From contig VXIS01000287.1 in the NCBI GenBank assembly GCA_008704415.1, forward strand, positions 1 to 62,594: a stretch of DNA of 62,594 nucleotides, read 5' to 3'. The first letter of the stretch is position 1; each line of letters opens with the position of its first letter. Under the pieces are notes generated by a model. It worked only from the letters and a program-made list of their open reading frames with translations, was not told the DNA's origin and did no database searches. This document shows positions 22,271-33,763 of the stretch, one piece after another. Made by a program: the position numbers and the translations under genes. Source of the DNA: Sphaerosporella brunnea (lineage: Eukaryota; Ascomycota; Pezizomycetes; Pezizales; Pyronemataceae).

Positions 22271-24694
22271 ATGTCGACTATGTCCTCTCGGATGGGTAGT
22301 AACGGCATCCAAAAGCGCACTGGTGGCGGACGCCCCACTCGCATCGATCAAGACGGAGATTTGGACATGGACGCTCCCTCGAAGACGGGCGGACGTGGCG
22401 CCAGGCGTGGTGGTGGTCGTTCGATCGATATCAACAGCGCCCCCAAAGGTCCCGCTGCGGACCGAACCGGTGCAAGTGGCAGCGGTGTCACGAGATCGAG
22501 AGGAGGAAGATCAAGGGGCGGCACCAGAAAGGGTCGCCCGACCGACCAGTCGATGATTGGTATCAAGGTTTGTGGCTGGAAACAGAGTAAGGGAAGCGCC
22601 GAGGAATGCGTGCGTTTCTTGGAGAGGAAAACCAATATGAAGTTCCGTAAGGTGAGTCCTTGACCTGACCCATTACCCTTTTGCTTTACATGATAGGACT
22701 TGTGTCCACCTCCCATACTGCTTGTATGCGAGGAGGTGTCGGCTGTCGAGAGACGGAAGAACGCGCCAACGATATGCCCTCGATTACGATTAATCCCTGC
22801 GATCCTTTTGATGCATGGGCATATCAGACAATCAGCTCGCGACGCGGTTCGAATCTTCCGTCATCGACCTCGATGGGCACCCGCTGAAGGGGTCGCCGGA
22901 AACCGGTGGCAGAATGTGTCCGAAATGTTGGGATGCTAAGGCGACGCTTTTCGATAGACTTCGAAACATGGTGATACTCTGGTCATCTACATCCCGCCTG
23001 CTAGATTGCAGGCCGTTCTCGACTGGGACAAGGCCAAATTTGCTGGAGTGAACCTTAGGATTACTGCCGACGTCATTACCGATCTGTTCAACACCACCAT
23101 GGCGGCCGCCACTCCGCAGAACAGCAACACAACCGCCACGATTGGAATACTGGAGCAAGTTCTGGAAGTTCGCTACAAGCCTGAAACCCGGTTGTTGGAT
23201 CTCTCCAACCTTGGAGAAGAACCGTTGCTCAAGGCCAACGGATTCTTCGAATTAAACAGCACTACTAGCAAGATGTTTCCTGCGCTCATGGCTGTAGCTG
23301 ATAAGAAGTTCGCTTCTCAGCAGGCTAAGAGGGATGCCGTCGTTTCGGTCTCGTTGGCCAACAACTCTTTGAGTTCGATCTCCCCGGTCACAACCCTCAG
23401 TCTTACCTTCCCCGATATCAGGAACCTCACTTTGGAGGGAAACAGAATTGCCGATATGAAGTCCATGGAGGGATGGAAGAACCGCTTCAGGTTTTTGGAG
23501 GTTCTCATCATGACCGGAAACCCCATCGTGGATCTGCCCGACTACAGGCACGAAATGATCCGTCGCTACCCAAGGCTGACACTCCTCGACAACACCCTCG
23601 TTGACCGCCCCAAGATTGAGCCAGTTGCCGGTGGTCCATCTCAGAACCCCAGCACTTCCGTCGATGCTAAGGGGAGGCCCATTCTCCCTTTGCCCACCAA
23701 GCCCGACTTGACGGTGGATATGAATGGCTGGGTTATGAACTTCCTCGCCAAGTAAGCCTTCTATCTGCTTTCTCAATTTTTCTTGCTGACTCGATTAGGT
23801 ACTATGTCAGCTACGATAACTCCAAAGACGTGGTCATCAAATACTGCTACACTGCCGAGTCTAAGTTCTCGCTTTCCGTCAACACCTCTGCTCCTCGTGT
23901 CGAGGCCCAGCAGGGTGAGCGCCAGTTCTGGGATGACTACATTCCCAAGTCTCGCAACATGAAGCGTCTTCAGGATACTTCCGAAATTATCAGCCGTGTC
24001 GCTGTGGGGCCCTCCGAGATCTTTGAGCTTTGGAACTCTCTTCCCGCCGTCAAGCATGATATGAGCAACATTGCGGCGTGGTGCTTTGACATTTTCCCGG
24101 TTGAGGTCGCTCCTGGAGTCGAGGGAGTGTTTGTCTGTGTCCACGGAGAGTTTGAGGAGGAGAACAAGAAGTCCGGAAAGGTCATCAAGCGTAGCTTTGA
24201 CCGCACCTTCATGTTGCACGTGACCGGCCCCGAGGCCATCAAGGTTGTCTCGGACATGCTGGTCATCCGCAGCTATTCCGGATTGGCCGGTGTGAAGGTT
24301 GAGTCCGTTCCCACGGTCGAACCTATTCCCGAGACTCCGGTTCCGAAGTACGAGCCAACTCCGGAGGAAAAGCAGACGAAGATTACTCAGCTTGCCGAGA
24401 CTGCTGGTCTCACTGAAAAGGCTGCCGAGGACGCCCTGGTTCATTCCGATTGGGACTTGGAGAACAGTTGGGATCGTTACGTCTACTGCCATGTAGGTTT
24501 TCCCTGAATCGCTTACGCATCAGTCCCTCATCTAACTGTCTGAATAGACTCGCCGTATGCTTCCGGCTGAATGCTACTCTGGCAAGCCTGCCAAGGTTGT
24601 TGTCGAGCAGTTCCCCATCGGATACGTCGAGCCTGCGGCTGGAACCGCTCAGACTGCAGTTCCCCAGGGTGGTGCTCCGCAGGCAGCCATCTAA
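22271..24694 (+). CDS. MEX67: mRNA export factor MEX67 (NXF family)
   Basis: I assemble four exons: 22271-22651, 22958-23751, 23799-24492 and 24548-24694, giving 671 residues. The N-terminus is RGG-rich and basic (RSRGGRSRGGTRKGR). An RNA-binding-like region follows, crossing intron 1 (FLERKTNMKFRK then TSKHGDTLVIYIPPARLQ). Next are leucine-rich repeats (NLTLEGNRIADMKSMEGW, FLEVLIMTGNPIVDLPDY) and an NTF2-like domain from WVMNFLAKYYVSYDNSKDVV. A UBA/TAP-C-like end contains AAEDALVHSDWDLENSWDRY. This matches the LRR-NTF2L-UBA order of Mex67, which with Mtr2 carries mRNPs through the nuclear pore by binding FG repeats. The first intron is long (306 nt) compared with 47 and 55 nt for the others. 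Confidence 0.9.
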
Positions 24695-24699
24695 CCCGT

Positions 24700-25389
24700 T
24701 CGACGAAGCACACCAACCGACGAACTCGTCTGCAATCCTTACATATCGACCACATCAGTGACAGCGATGCAAGAATGAATAGGTTTTGCAACCGATCATC
24801 GTGTCGATTGGTACTGTGTCCTTGTTCGGCTTTTTTCGGCTGCGTTTTTTTTTTTGTTTTTTTTTTTTGTTTCGCATAGTTTACTACAGAGAGGCGTTTG
24901 TGGTTTGCTTTCGATTTGGGGCTCACGGATAGGGCGGTTATACTGTTTTTCTCTCAACACGATGGAATGATGGAAGGTACTTGTACCAGTGGGTCTACTT
25001 CTACTGCATATTAAGTACTTGTTCCATCAGTTCTAGTTGGTGGATATACTGTTTCACTTGTATTTGCGATCTTTTTTTTCTTTGGGGTCTGGGAAAACGG
25101 GGCGGTTTTTTCGATTTTCTTTCTCGGGCGGGCAATTCAGTGATGGCGGTTTTGGATTTGTACAAGTATTGTGCGTGAACTGACAGTGATTTTGGACTGG
25201 AGTATGGTGTTGGGGCGTCGTGGGGTAATGGAAATTCTCGAACTCTGTCTCTTCTATGTGCAGTGAGGCCGCAGCTGGAGACGTGTCCGTCCGCATTCCA
25301 GCACCGTCCGTCCAAGTAACCTGATGGTACAAAATGAAGAGCTCCCGCCCAAATCCGAGACGAAGCGACATCCGCCGGCAGCAAAAGAA
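24700..25389. other. MEX67 3' region and intergenic space
   Basis: T-rich runs near 24845-24870 and 25070-25080 fit a 3' UTR or termination region. I see no gene before the tRNA at 25390. Confidence 0.4.
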
Positions 25390-25463
25390 TGATCACTGCA
25401 GGGGTCGAACCTGCGACCTTGGCGTTATTAGCACCACGCTCTAACCAACTGAGCTAAGCGACC
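25390..25463 (-). tRNA. tRNA-Ile (AAU anticodon)
   Basis: On the minus strand the acceptor GGTCGCT pairs with AGTGATC, with two G-T wobbles, followed by discriminator A. The anticodon arm is TGGTG-CTAATAA-CGCCA, giving anticodon AAT for isoleucine. The B box GGTTCGACCCC is intact. There is no intron. A T run follows on the transcribed strand as a Pol III terminator. The same 74-nt gene occurs in both palindrome arms. Confidence 0.95.
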
Positions 25464-25674
25464 GTTTCTGGTGTGTTTCGTTTCCACACCCAAAACCTGT
25501 TTTTGCCGAACGGACGGCTGCGAAGTGCGGCCTGGCTTGGGGCTGACAGGGGGCGAGCTGCCGACTTGCTCGCACGGACGACAAGCTACTCCCACCTCAC
25601 CACCAACATCCCACCTCACTCCCCTCAGGCACATTGCACACACACACACACACTCACTGGTCAACCATCTAGCC

Positions 25675-26012
25675 ATGGCGCAGTACCTGCTCGACCTGCT
25701 GTACTCGCTGACAACGTGCATGTCGTGCTTCCCGTCGTCGCCGAACCTGACGATAAACTCGCGCAGCTTCAAGATCCTGTCGCTGCTGGGCGAGGGCGGG
25801 TTCTCGTACGTGTACCTGGTGCGCAGCAGCGGCGACGGGGCGCTGTACGCGCTCAAGAAGATACGGTGCCCGTTCGGCCACGAGTCGGTGTCGATCGCGG
25901 TCAAGGAGGCCGAGAGCTACCGGCGCTTCTCGCACGCGAATCTGATCGGCAGCATCGACTACGCGGTGGTGACGGCGAGCGGCCGCAGCGCGACCACGGT
26001 GCTGGGACGCGA

Positions 26013-26044
<32 letters not shown>

Positions 26045-26853
26045 GCGGCGGCGGCGGCGGCGGCGAGAAAACTGTCTACATCCTCCTGCCGTACTTCCGC
26101 CGCGGGAACCTGCAGGACGCCGTCAACGCGAATCTGGTCAACCACACCAACTTCCCCGAGAAGCAGCTGCTGCGCCTGTTCCTGGGCGTGTGCAGAGGCG
26201 TGCAGGCGCTGCACGATTACAAAGTCACCGGGCCGGTGAGCAGTAGCGGAGGAGGAGGGGGAGGAGGGGGGGTTAGTGAACCGTTGATGGCGGCCTCTTC
26301 TTCGTCTTCCTCCGACGCGGAAGGAACTCCCAGGGCCTACGCCCACCGCGACATCAAGCCGGGCAACATCATGATCAGCGACGACGGCGTGACGCCGGTG
26401 CTGATGGACTTCGGCTCGCTGACGGCGTCGCCGACGCCGATCACCTCGCGCACGCTCGCCCTCAGCGTGCAGGACCACGCGGCCGAAACCAGCACCATGC
26501 CCTACCGCGCCCCCGAGCTCTTCGACGTCAAGACCGGCTCCGTCATCGACACCAAAGTCGACATCTGGAGTCTGGGCTGCACGCTGTTCTGCGCGCTGTA
26601 CGGCCACAGCCCCTTCGAGCTCGCGACAGAGGAGAGCGGCGGGTCCCTGGCGCTCGCCATCTGCTCCGCCAGCTACGGCTTCCCGCAGCAGGGCCGCCTC
26701 GGCGGACGCAAGCCCGGCGAGAAGGACGTCAGCGACCCCGTCAAGCGCATCGTCCGGATGTGCCTCAAGGTGGAGCCGGCCGAGAGACCGGATGTTGCGA
26801 CGCTGATCGAGGAGGTGGAGCGGGTTATCGAGGAGTTGGACGATGATGAGTAG
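25675..26853 (+). CDS. Ser/Thr protein kinase, ENV7/STK16 (NAK) type
   Basis: The protein has 392 residues in one exon. The ATG at 25675 is chosen because the kinase homology starts shortly after it; the frame is open further upstream. The Gly-rich loop GEGGFSYVY lies near residue 40, the ATP-binding lysine in ALKK near 60, the catalytic HRDIKPGN at about 224, and DFGS at about 245. An APE motif (YRAPELFD) and WSLGCTLFCALYG follow. GEGGFS-VYLV is typical of the STK16/ENV7 family, whose yeast member is a palmitoylated vacuolar kinase affecting membrane fusion. The N-terminal Cys residues (TTCMSCF) could be acylated here too. Two low-complexity inserts, an Asp-Gly run and a Gly/Ser run, lie in surface loops. 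Confidence 0.87.
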
Positions 26854-27135
26854 AAGGCGGAGAGGGGAGAGGGGAGCTGCAGGTGTATGATACCGGAGGA
26901 CAATGTTGCCTGGTTCTTTTTTTTTTTTTTTTTTTTTCGTTACTTGTTTATTTCACTTTTGTGACTGTGGCTGGTCTGAACAAGGGACTTTCTTCCTTTT
27001 TTTTTTTTTTTTTTTCTTGTACCTTTGTTTTTATGGGTGGGGTAGGTAGTTGCGGTGGATCGTATTATTTACATCACGGGTTTTTCAAAATCCAAGTTTC
27101 TATGGAAGGAAAGTGGGGGGGTATAATATTCCCAA

Positions 27136-29598
27136 CTACTCAGCCCTGCCCCAAATAAAGCCAACAGCATCGACAGCATCGCCAACAGCTCCGTAAGCAC
27201 CCTTCAACGCGCCGCCTCTGGGCGCCTCAAACACCAGGCGCTCGACATCGGCGCCCGCGTAGCCGGCGTCGCCGGCGCCGACGGTCCGGCCGCGGTCGGT
27301 GCGCATCTGCACGTACGTGACGAGGCGGACGGCGGCGGCGTCGCGCCACACGCGCTTGCTCTCGGTGGCGACGGACACGACTTTCTCGCCGGGCGCGAGG
27401 CCGAGCACGGCGGCGTGGGCGCCGGCGACGTGGCCGAGCGTGAGCGTGCCCAGGCCGCTGTACGCGAAGGCGAAGCCGCGCGGCAGGCGGGCGGCGGTGT
27501 AGAGCGTGATTGCGTGCGGGAAGCCGGCGGTGGGGAGCAGCGGGAGCAGCGAGCTGAAGCCGGGCTCTGCGTCGTCGCTGCGGTTGCCGCTGCGCGGCGT
27601 CACCACGAAGTGTTCGGCCAGGTGCCCGTGCTGCAGCAGGTGCGCTTGCTCGGTCGGCGTGTAGAGGGAGAGCGTGGTCGAGTTGAGATGCTGTGCTTTT
27701 TGGTGTGTTGATGATGATGATGCTGATGCTGATGCTGATGATGCTACTTCGCCGAGTGATATTATTACCCCCTCCTCCCCCTCCTCCTCCTCCTCCTCCT
27801 CCTCCTCCTCCTCCGACGCCTCCTCCTCCGAGGAGCGCCTTAGAGCACTACCTCCTCCACCGTGGGGGCGATGGCTTTCCCCTTCAGCTTTTCGGCGCTA
27901 GAAACATGTACCTGCGCGTCAGCGTCAGTTGTTGGGCACTCGGCTCGCACGCGCGTTTCATCTTTCGGCGCAGGAAAAGCACAGTTACCGGCAACATGGC
28001 CCTGAACAGCTCGGCGCTCATGAAGGGCGGGATGTGTTCCTCGTCCATGGCGAGGGCGGGGTTTTTGGCGATGTTGTCGACCTCCTTGACGATGCGCAGC
28101 ATCTGCGTTCTGCAGTACGTCTTTGCGTCGTCGAGCTCGCTGGGGAGCAGGCGGATCGGCTTGAGCTCGGCCGCCTCCTCGCGGCTGACGAACGTGCTTT
28201 CCACGTACGCCGACGGGTCCGCGAGCATTTGGTTCAGCTGCCGCACCATGTGCTTGTATTCCATGTAGGCGTCGAGGAGGTCCCCGCTGTACAGCACCGT
28301 GTTGTCGTAGTCCAACGGGACGATGCCGGGCATTTGCTCGAGGAAGCTGCGGAGGGTGGTGTATTTGGTCAATACGGCCCTGTTTGTATATATGTATCAG
28401 CAACAGCAACGCCCCCCCCCCCCCCGGTTCTTCTCCGGCTGGACAATGGAGGTATATACGCTATACGCTGCGGACACCGCGACACCATCTCCGGGAACCT
28501 CGCCGCAATGCTCAATATACTATCGATATCCCACTGGCCCTCGTCTTTGATGTTCCCGCCTCCAGCCCAGCTGACATTGACGCTGACCTCCGCCTTTTCC
28601 GTCAATGCCTTTCTCGCGGCCGTGACCTCCTCGTCCCCGGAGCGGGGCGACAACGCAAGTTTTGCGCTGCAGGATCGGATCAGGTCAGTCGCCTTCCATA
28701 AGGGGGAGGGAGAGGACTTACAGCGCGCGCCCCTCCTTTCCGGCCATGCTGCCCTCGCCGTCGTCCCAGAAGCGCAGACTCACAAGCGCGGTGAATTCCC
28801 CGCCCTCCAAAAACCCCGAGATGAAGCAGTCGCCAAAGACGGCGTTGAAAGCCTCGCTGGTGTTCGGCATGCCCTTCAGCTTCTGGAAGCGGAGGGTTTC
28901 CTGATGCTGCTGCGACGGCGGATGCATCAGCACCTTTGTGTGCACAAGGTAGTTGAGGTGTGCTTCCTTAAACTATTTCCCGCGCGCGAACCAACAATCA
29001 GTCCCCAAACCCCCCCGCCGCGTAACATAAGGGGGGCAAATGCCTTATCGCAATCAATAAACCCGCCGCCGCCCTTGCCCGAATTCCCGATACTCCCGCT
29101 CTTGATGGAGGCGCTGGGGGAAAGATTCGTAGCCTCGACGACATCCGAAAGCTTCTCGACGAACCCAGCGGCATAGTCGACAACCTGGCGTGGAGGCCCA
29201 CCTGCAGCGGCCGCTTCCTCGGCGGTGGCGGCGGCGGCTGGTTTAGCATACTTCGGTGCCTCGAAGACAACCGCGTTGTCGATGCATATGCTCTGCGTGT
29301 ACGAATTGAACCCTTGTCCAACGCGCATGGCGGCGCTATACGGTGCGTAAGCCGTCATGTTCAACTGCTGCTGCGAGTCTTCGTCTTCGTCTTCGTCTTC
29401 GTCGTCTTCGTATTCCAGGAGAGTAGGAGGAACTGGTTCCGCGTCGAGGAAATGGACCTCTTCGAGCGCACTGAGGATCTTGACTTCGCCCGGTGGACGT
29501 GGCGGCGTTCTTAAACCCCAGAACTCGCTGCCTTCGTGCGGGGATAGGCAAATCGACGGGGGCCTGAGTCGTTGCTGCTGTGGCTGCCGCGGTTGCAT
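27136..29598 (-). CDS. Multi-exon protein with MACPF-like motif and jacalin-like C-terminal domain
   Basis: On the minus strand I join 29598-29044, 28966-28722, 28666-28467, and 28379 to about 27915. A final exon of about 27690-27136 follows, with its 5' junction unresolved. The introns are 28967-29043 (GC-AG), 28667-28721 and 28380-28466. The N-terminal part has an acidic run and GQGFNSYTQSICIDNAVVFE. The middle has VFGDCFISGFLEGGEF, which resembles the MACPF signature (Y-G-x-H/F...GG), then VNVSWAGGG and ARFPEMVSRCPQR. The C-terminus has RLVFEAPRGGALKGAYGAVG and GDAVDAVGFIWG, like a jacalin lectin repeat. I have seen this layout as an uncharacterised fungal family; a pore-forming role is only inferred. 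The true start may lie elsewhere upstream. Confidence 0.6.
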
Positions 29599-29915
29599 AC
29601 GACCACGTCAGAGATTGTGTGGGGGGGGGGGGGGGTTGTTTGGTTGCGATTGGATGCGATGCTGCAGGTTGCGTGATGTCCTCATGCAGGACACACGGCA
29701 CGACCCACGGCTGGCGGCGGGTTTCAGTTGTGGAAAGATCAAGAGCATCCATCACTCGTGGCTGGTCACCGTTGATTGGAGTGGCCAATTGAGCCACCAA
29801 TTCATGAAGAATCAGAATATCGTACATTCGCAATAACACTAACTTTTGCAAGTCCGGCCCTGTACAGTAAACAAAACAAAAAGGAAAAGAAGGAAAAAAC
29901 AAAGAAACCCACCAG

Positions 29916-31118
29916 CTATGCTAGTTTCCTGCCCACGTTGCCCACTCCCTTTCCGACGACACTGATGACAACATCCCCATCCTTCCCGCCGGTCGCTTCT
30001 CTCATCCCTACCTCTGCCCCGCCGAAGATCATCTTCATATCCCTCAGTCGGCTCACGAACCCCTCGTCGATGATGTCACGCCCCATGACAACCCTTCCCA
30101 CATCTCCCTCCGTGCTCATCGTCATCATGCTCAGCACGGCCATGGCTCCCGTGCGGCCGACGCACCCTCCCATCGCGATCTCCTCCAGCAACATCCACGC
30201 CACTCTCTTTCCCACATCCTCTGCCGGCTCCGCCGGCCGCGCTGTAGCGTCAGCCGCGTAGACACAGCCCGTGCCCGTCTCAGCCACCAACGACATCCCA
30301 AAGCCGACGCCGACCTTCTTCGTCTTTCCACCGGCACGGCCCTTCATAACGCCACCAGCACGCTCAGCAGCGCCTTCCTTCCCATAGTCCAACGGCACGA
30401 TCTGGGGCTTCGCCACATCGCTGAAGACATACACATCTGGGATGAACCGGTTCAGCACGCCTCTGGCAGCCTCAATCATGCGCGCGTTGTTCCCGGCGGA
30501 AACACCGACCGCGTACGCCACGCCGCGGATCTTCTTGACTCTTCCGGGCGTTTGCAGATGCAGCGTCTTCGGCAGCCGCACCTGGTGCCCGTGCACAAAC
30601 TGCACCTCGCCCGCGCCGTGCGGGCCCGCAGAGCGCTTCAGGATCCGCAGCTCGATACCGCGCATGATCTCGAACTTGCCGAACAGCGGCAGGAATGCGG
30701 TGCGGAAGGTGTCCACGCCCATGTCCTCGTCGGTCGCGGCGGTGATGACGCCTCCATCCAGCGTCACCGAGAAGGAACTTTTCGAGAACGGCGCCAGAAG
30801 CGCAAGCACTTCGAGGTAGTAGGTAACACCGCGGTTGCAGGTCTCCGGTAGCGTGTGCCGGATGGGTTTTCCGTTGTTTCCCGTGATCAGTCCCGGCCGG
30901 TAGAGGAATGTAGTTCCGGTCACTGAGATCTCGAAAAAGGACCCGTTCGTGACGCTGTCCAGGAGTCGCAGAAGTGAGAATTCCGACGATGTTAGACCCG
31001 GCGTCAACGAGTTGCTGCGGATCTGTGTGATGTGCAGTGGTGTGCCCGTAAGCGTCGCCAGCACCAGCCGGTGCCTCAAGTTCGCGTGCGTGCTGAATTT
31101 GATGGGCGTTGCAGTCAT
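29916..31118 (-). CDS. RCL1: RCL1, RNA 3'-terminal phosphate cyclase-like 18S rRNA biogenesis factor
   Basis: The protein has 400 residues in a single exon. I start at ATG 31118 (MTATPIKFSTHANLRHRLVL), not at the open-frame Met 42 codons upstream, because homology to RCL1 begins here. Recognisable blocks are LRLLDSVTNGSFFEISVTGT, YRPGLITGN, CNRGVTYYLE, a DGGVITAATDEDMGVDTFRT block and GFGMSLVAETGTG. RCL1 is a nucleolar protein that binds the GTPase Bms1 and is needed for early pre-rRNA cleavage leading to 18S rRNA. The family has the cyclase fold but is not known as a cyclase. The yeast protein is 367 residues, so this length fits. It is intact. Confidence 0.92.
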   Translation of the reverse strand: MTATPIKFSTHANLRHRLVLATLTGTPLHITQIRSNSLTPGLTSSEFSLLRLLDSVTNGSFFEISVTGTTFLYRPGLITGNNGKPIRHTLPETCNRGVTYYLEVLALLAPFSKSSFSVTLDGGVITAATDEDMGVDTFRTAFLPLFGKFEIMRGIELRILKRSAGPHGAGEVQFVHGHQVRLPKTLHLQTPGRVKKIRGVAYAVGVSAGNNARMIEAARGVLNRFIPDVYVFSDVAKPQIVPLDYGKEGAAERAGGVMKGRAGGKTKKVGVGFGMSLVAETGTGCVYAADATARPAEPAEDVGKRVAWMLLEEIAMGGCVGRTGAMAVLSMMTMSTEGDVGRVVMGRDIIDEGFVSRLRDMKMIFGGAEVGMREATGGKDGDVVISVVGKGVGNVGRKLA

Positions 31119-31119
31119 G

Positions 31120-32701
31120 GTTGTGGGCTCGCGGTGTGTAGGTTGTCGAGGGAGGACGTGGACTGAGGCTCTGGGGGGGAATTTTTTGCGCACGGACCAG
31201 CAGGCTTGGCTGCAGGTGAGGTTACGCGGTGGGGCACGCGACATATGTAAGGAAACTCGGAGCTTCTAACCCTTCGTTTTGTTCGAGCTCGGGCGAGAAA
31301 TTTCTCTGTATATTGCAACTCGTGGTTGGTTGCTCCTTCCATTCGCACCAAATCAGAACTGCGACAGGTTGGAAGGAATGTGCATCAACAGGATATAAAC
31401 AGCGTTCCAGGAGCAGGACGAAGTGCATACATAAGTACTTGAGCAACTAATATCTCAATGCTGAGTTAGCGGAGTGCGGTACTCTACAAGGCGGGACGGA
31501 GAGGCGAACGATGGCTCCGGCCTCACCAATGGATGGACGAGGTAAACACGGAGCCAGAAGTCATCATCACTGCCCATGCACCTACCACCACCACCTCCAG
31601 TTCCTCACTATCATTTCCTAATAGTGGTTGGTGGACTTGTTGGATGGTGGTGGTATTTAGTATACGTAGGATAGACGGGGTTTTGGGTTTTATGATAGGC
31701 AAGAAAAGAGTGCCCACTATGTGCGCATCGAGTGATGGCCGGATGCTTGCGAGGCCAGAATGGACTTCTCACTCTGGTCAACCTGTAAGCGAACACATTC
31801 GCACAGACGCTGCGAGACACCGTGACGCTCGCCTAGTGCGCCGTACTGGCTGCACCTACGGTAGAAAGCAATGAGGTACGTCAATCTTCCGCGACCTGAG
31901 TGGCTAGGTATTCATTCCAAGGCGTCCATTTATCTGGTCAGATAGCCTCTGCCGGCTGCCAGGGAACGGTGCTTTGCAAAGCCCGTCTAGAGGCTCCCAA
32001 CAGCAATCGATCCACAGGGTGTGGGTAATTTAACGCTTGAACTGTTGCTACTCGCGTTTGGTTCGACCTCGATGTCACAAGTGCCAGTTAGGACGTAGAG
32101 CGCTATCTCAACGGCACACCCAGCCCGACAATCGAGTTTAAACCGCGCTGCTCAGCATCGGTCATGCCGTGCACGTCTTCTCGATGGCCGCCACCATCGA
32201 ATCATCCAGTGCTGAGTGATGTCTCATGAACCAGCTGTGATGTGGCTGCTCCCGCATGTGCCAGGATGCCGTTTTGCCACCGATTATATATCACCAACGC
32301 AGCCCCCGTTGGTTGTCGTTCTCTGCTACTATGCGGAAGAGGCCGGCTATCCGCGAAAAATAATGGAAAATCAATCTCGAAGCAAGCAGGACTTGCGTTT
32401 CGCATGCATCGCCTTCTCCGGCGGAGAATTCACGACGCAGGCCAAAACGAAGCGTCGACTCAGCCGTTGACTGGCGACCGAAAATTGTCGGAACGGGATG
32501 CACATCATCATGGATATCACTCGCGCTTACTAAGCCAGCCAGCCAGCCAAAGTTTCGCGTGCACGTCGTTTTTATTTTTATTTTCTATTTTGTTTTTTTG
32601 CGTCGCGCGTGCGTGACGTAGAAAACCGGAGCTTTCGTTTCGGTTGTTCGCATCGACGATGATCGGGGTTTTCGGCAGCTGCAGCCTCGCGGGAGCCTTT
32701 C

Positions 32702-32734
<33 letters not shown>

Positions 32735-33760
32735 CTTCTTTCCCTTTCCTTTCAATTCGATTGGATCCCGGGGACGCTGCTTCGATCGGGGGGGATTACT
32801 TGAGTGGACATATCGCAGGATGTGACCGACATCCCCATTTGTGAGCCGGGCTCGCGAGAGGCGGAGCGGAGCGGTGGGTGCAGCCTGGGCCTGGCCTGGC
32901 GGAGGGACGGGAGGGAGGCTGTTGGGCAAGACGGGGCAGCTTTCTTTGGGGGACGACGCGCTGGGATGCGGATCGACCGAGCTGCGAGGTTTTTGGGGGG
33001 CGGAGGGGGGGATGGGAATTCCACTGTGCAACGTCGTCTCAGTCGCGGTGGAGGTGGAGATCCCTGCGGCTGGCTGTGCTTGTCGTTCGCATTCGCGCGG
33101 TGATGGCGACGAGGACGAACGACGACGGACGGTGATGATGATGATGATCATGAGGATTTGTGTGGGATGGGAATGGCAAGTGCGCGAGTCGCTGTGATCG
33201 GGTCGGGGCTGTGGGCTGGAAGGAAGGCGTCGTTGCCAGGCGCCTTGATCCTCCTCCTCCTCCTCCCTGCTTCAGAATATCATCCAACCACCGAGAAGGA
33301 AAACCGCGAAAGAAAGAAAGAAAAGAAAGAAAAGAACCCGGCAGCAAGCATCGTTGCATTTAGGGTCATCTCAAACCCCCCCCCCCCCCCCAACGAAACC
33401 TCATCCCTTCCTTCCTCTCTCTCTTTCCACCACCAACGGGGTTGCTCGTCCGTCACAACAACAACCCTTCCCTCCTTTACCACTCTTGCTGCTTGCTCTC
33501 CCCCATCCCGCACACTGCAAGACCCCCCCCCCCATCTTTCCTAACCACCACCACCACCACCCCCCCCCCCCCCCCAAATATCCTCAACCCTTTATCCGTC
33601 ACGCGTCCCTTCCCTCTCCCTCCCCCGAAACCAGCGACTTCTCCCCGGCTCCGGACTCTCTCCGCGACCGTCAATCCTCTCGAGCGCGTCAATCGCCACT
33701 TCGCGATCGATCGATCGATAAATACAGAGCATCAATCCCTTTCCTCTCTCTTTTTTCACA
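31120..33760. other. Gene-poor region upstream of the PWWP gene
   Basis: I find no supportable gene. The segment contains a T run of about 30 at 32705-32735, GA/GAAA repeats near 33310-33345, and several C runs (33376-33391, 33525-33534, 33560-33575). From about 33240 it is pyrimidine-rich and probably forms the promoter and 5' UTR of the gene at 33764. Open frames here follow the low-complexity bias. Confidence 0.45.
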
Positions 33761-33763
33761 TCA

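Noticed and set aside
27770..27835. TCC/GGA repeats as a possible regulatory or CRISPR-like array
   Set aside because: It is a plain trinucleotide microsatellite in or next to an intron. There are no spacers, and CRISPR is not expected in a fungus.
27929..29176. A 415-codon plus-strand frame opposite the MACPF-like gene
   Set aside because: The minus-strand exons carry family motifs and splice sites. The plus frame is a GC-rich shadow crossing their introns.
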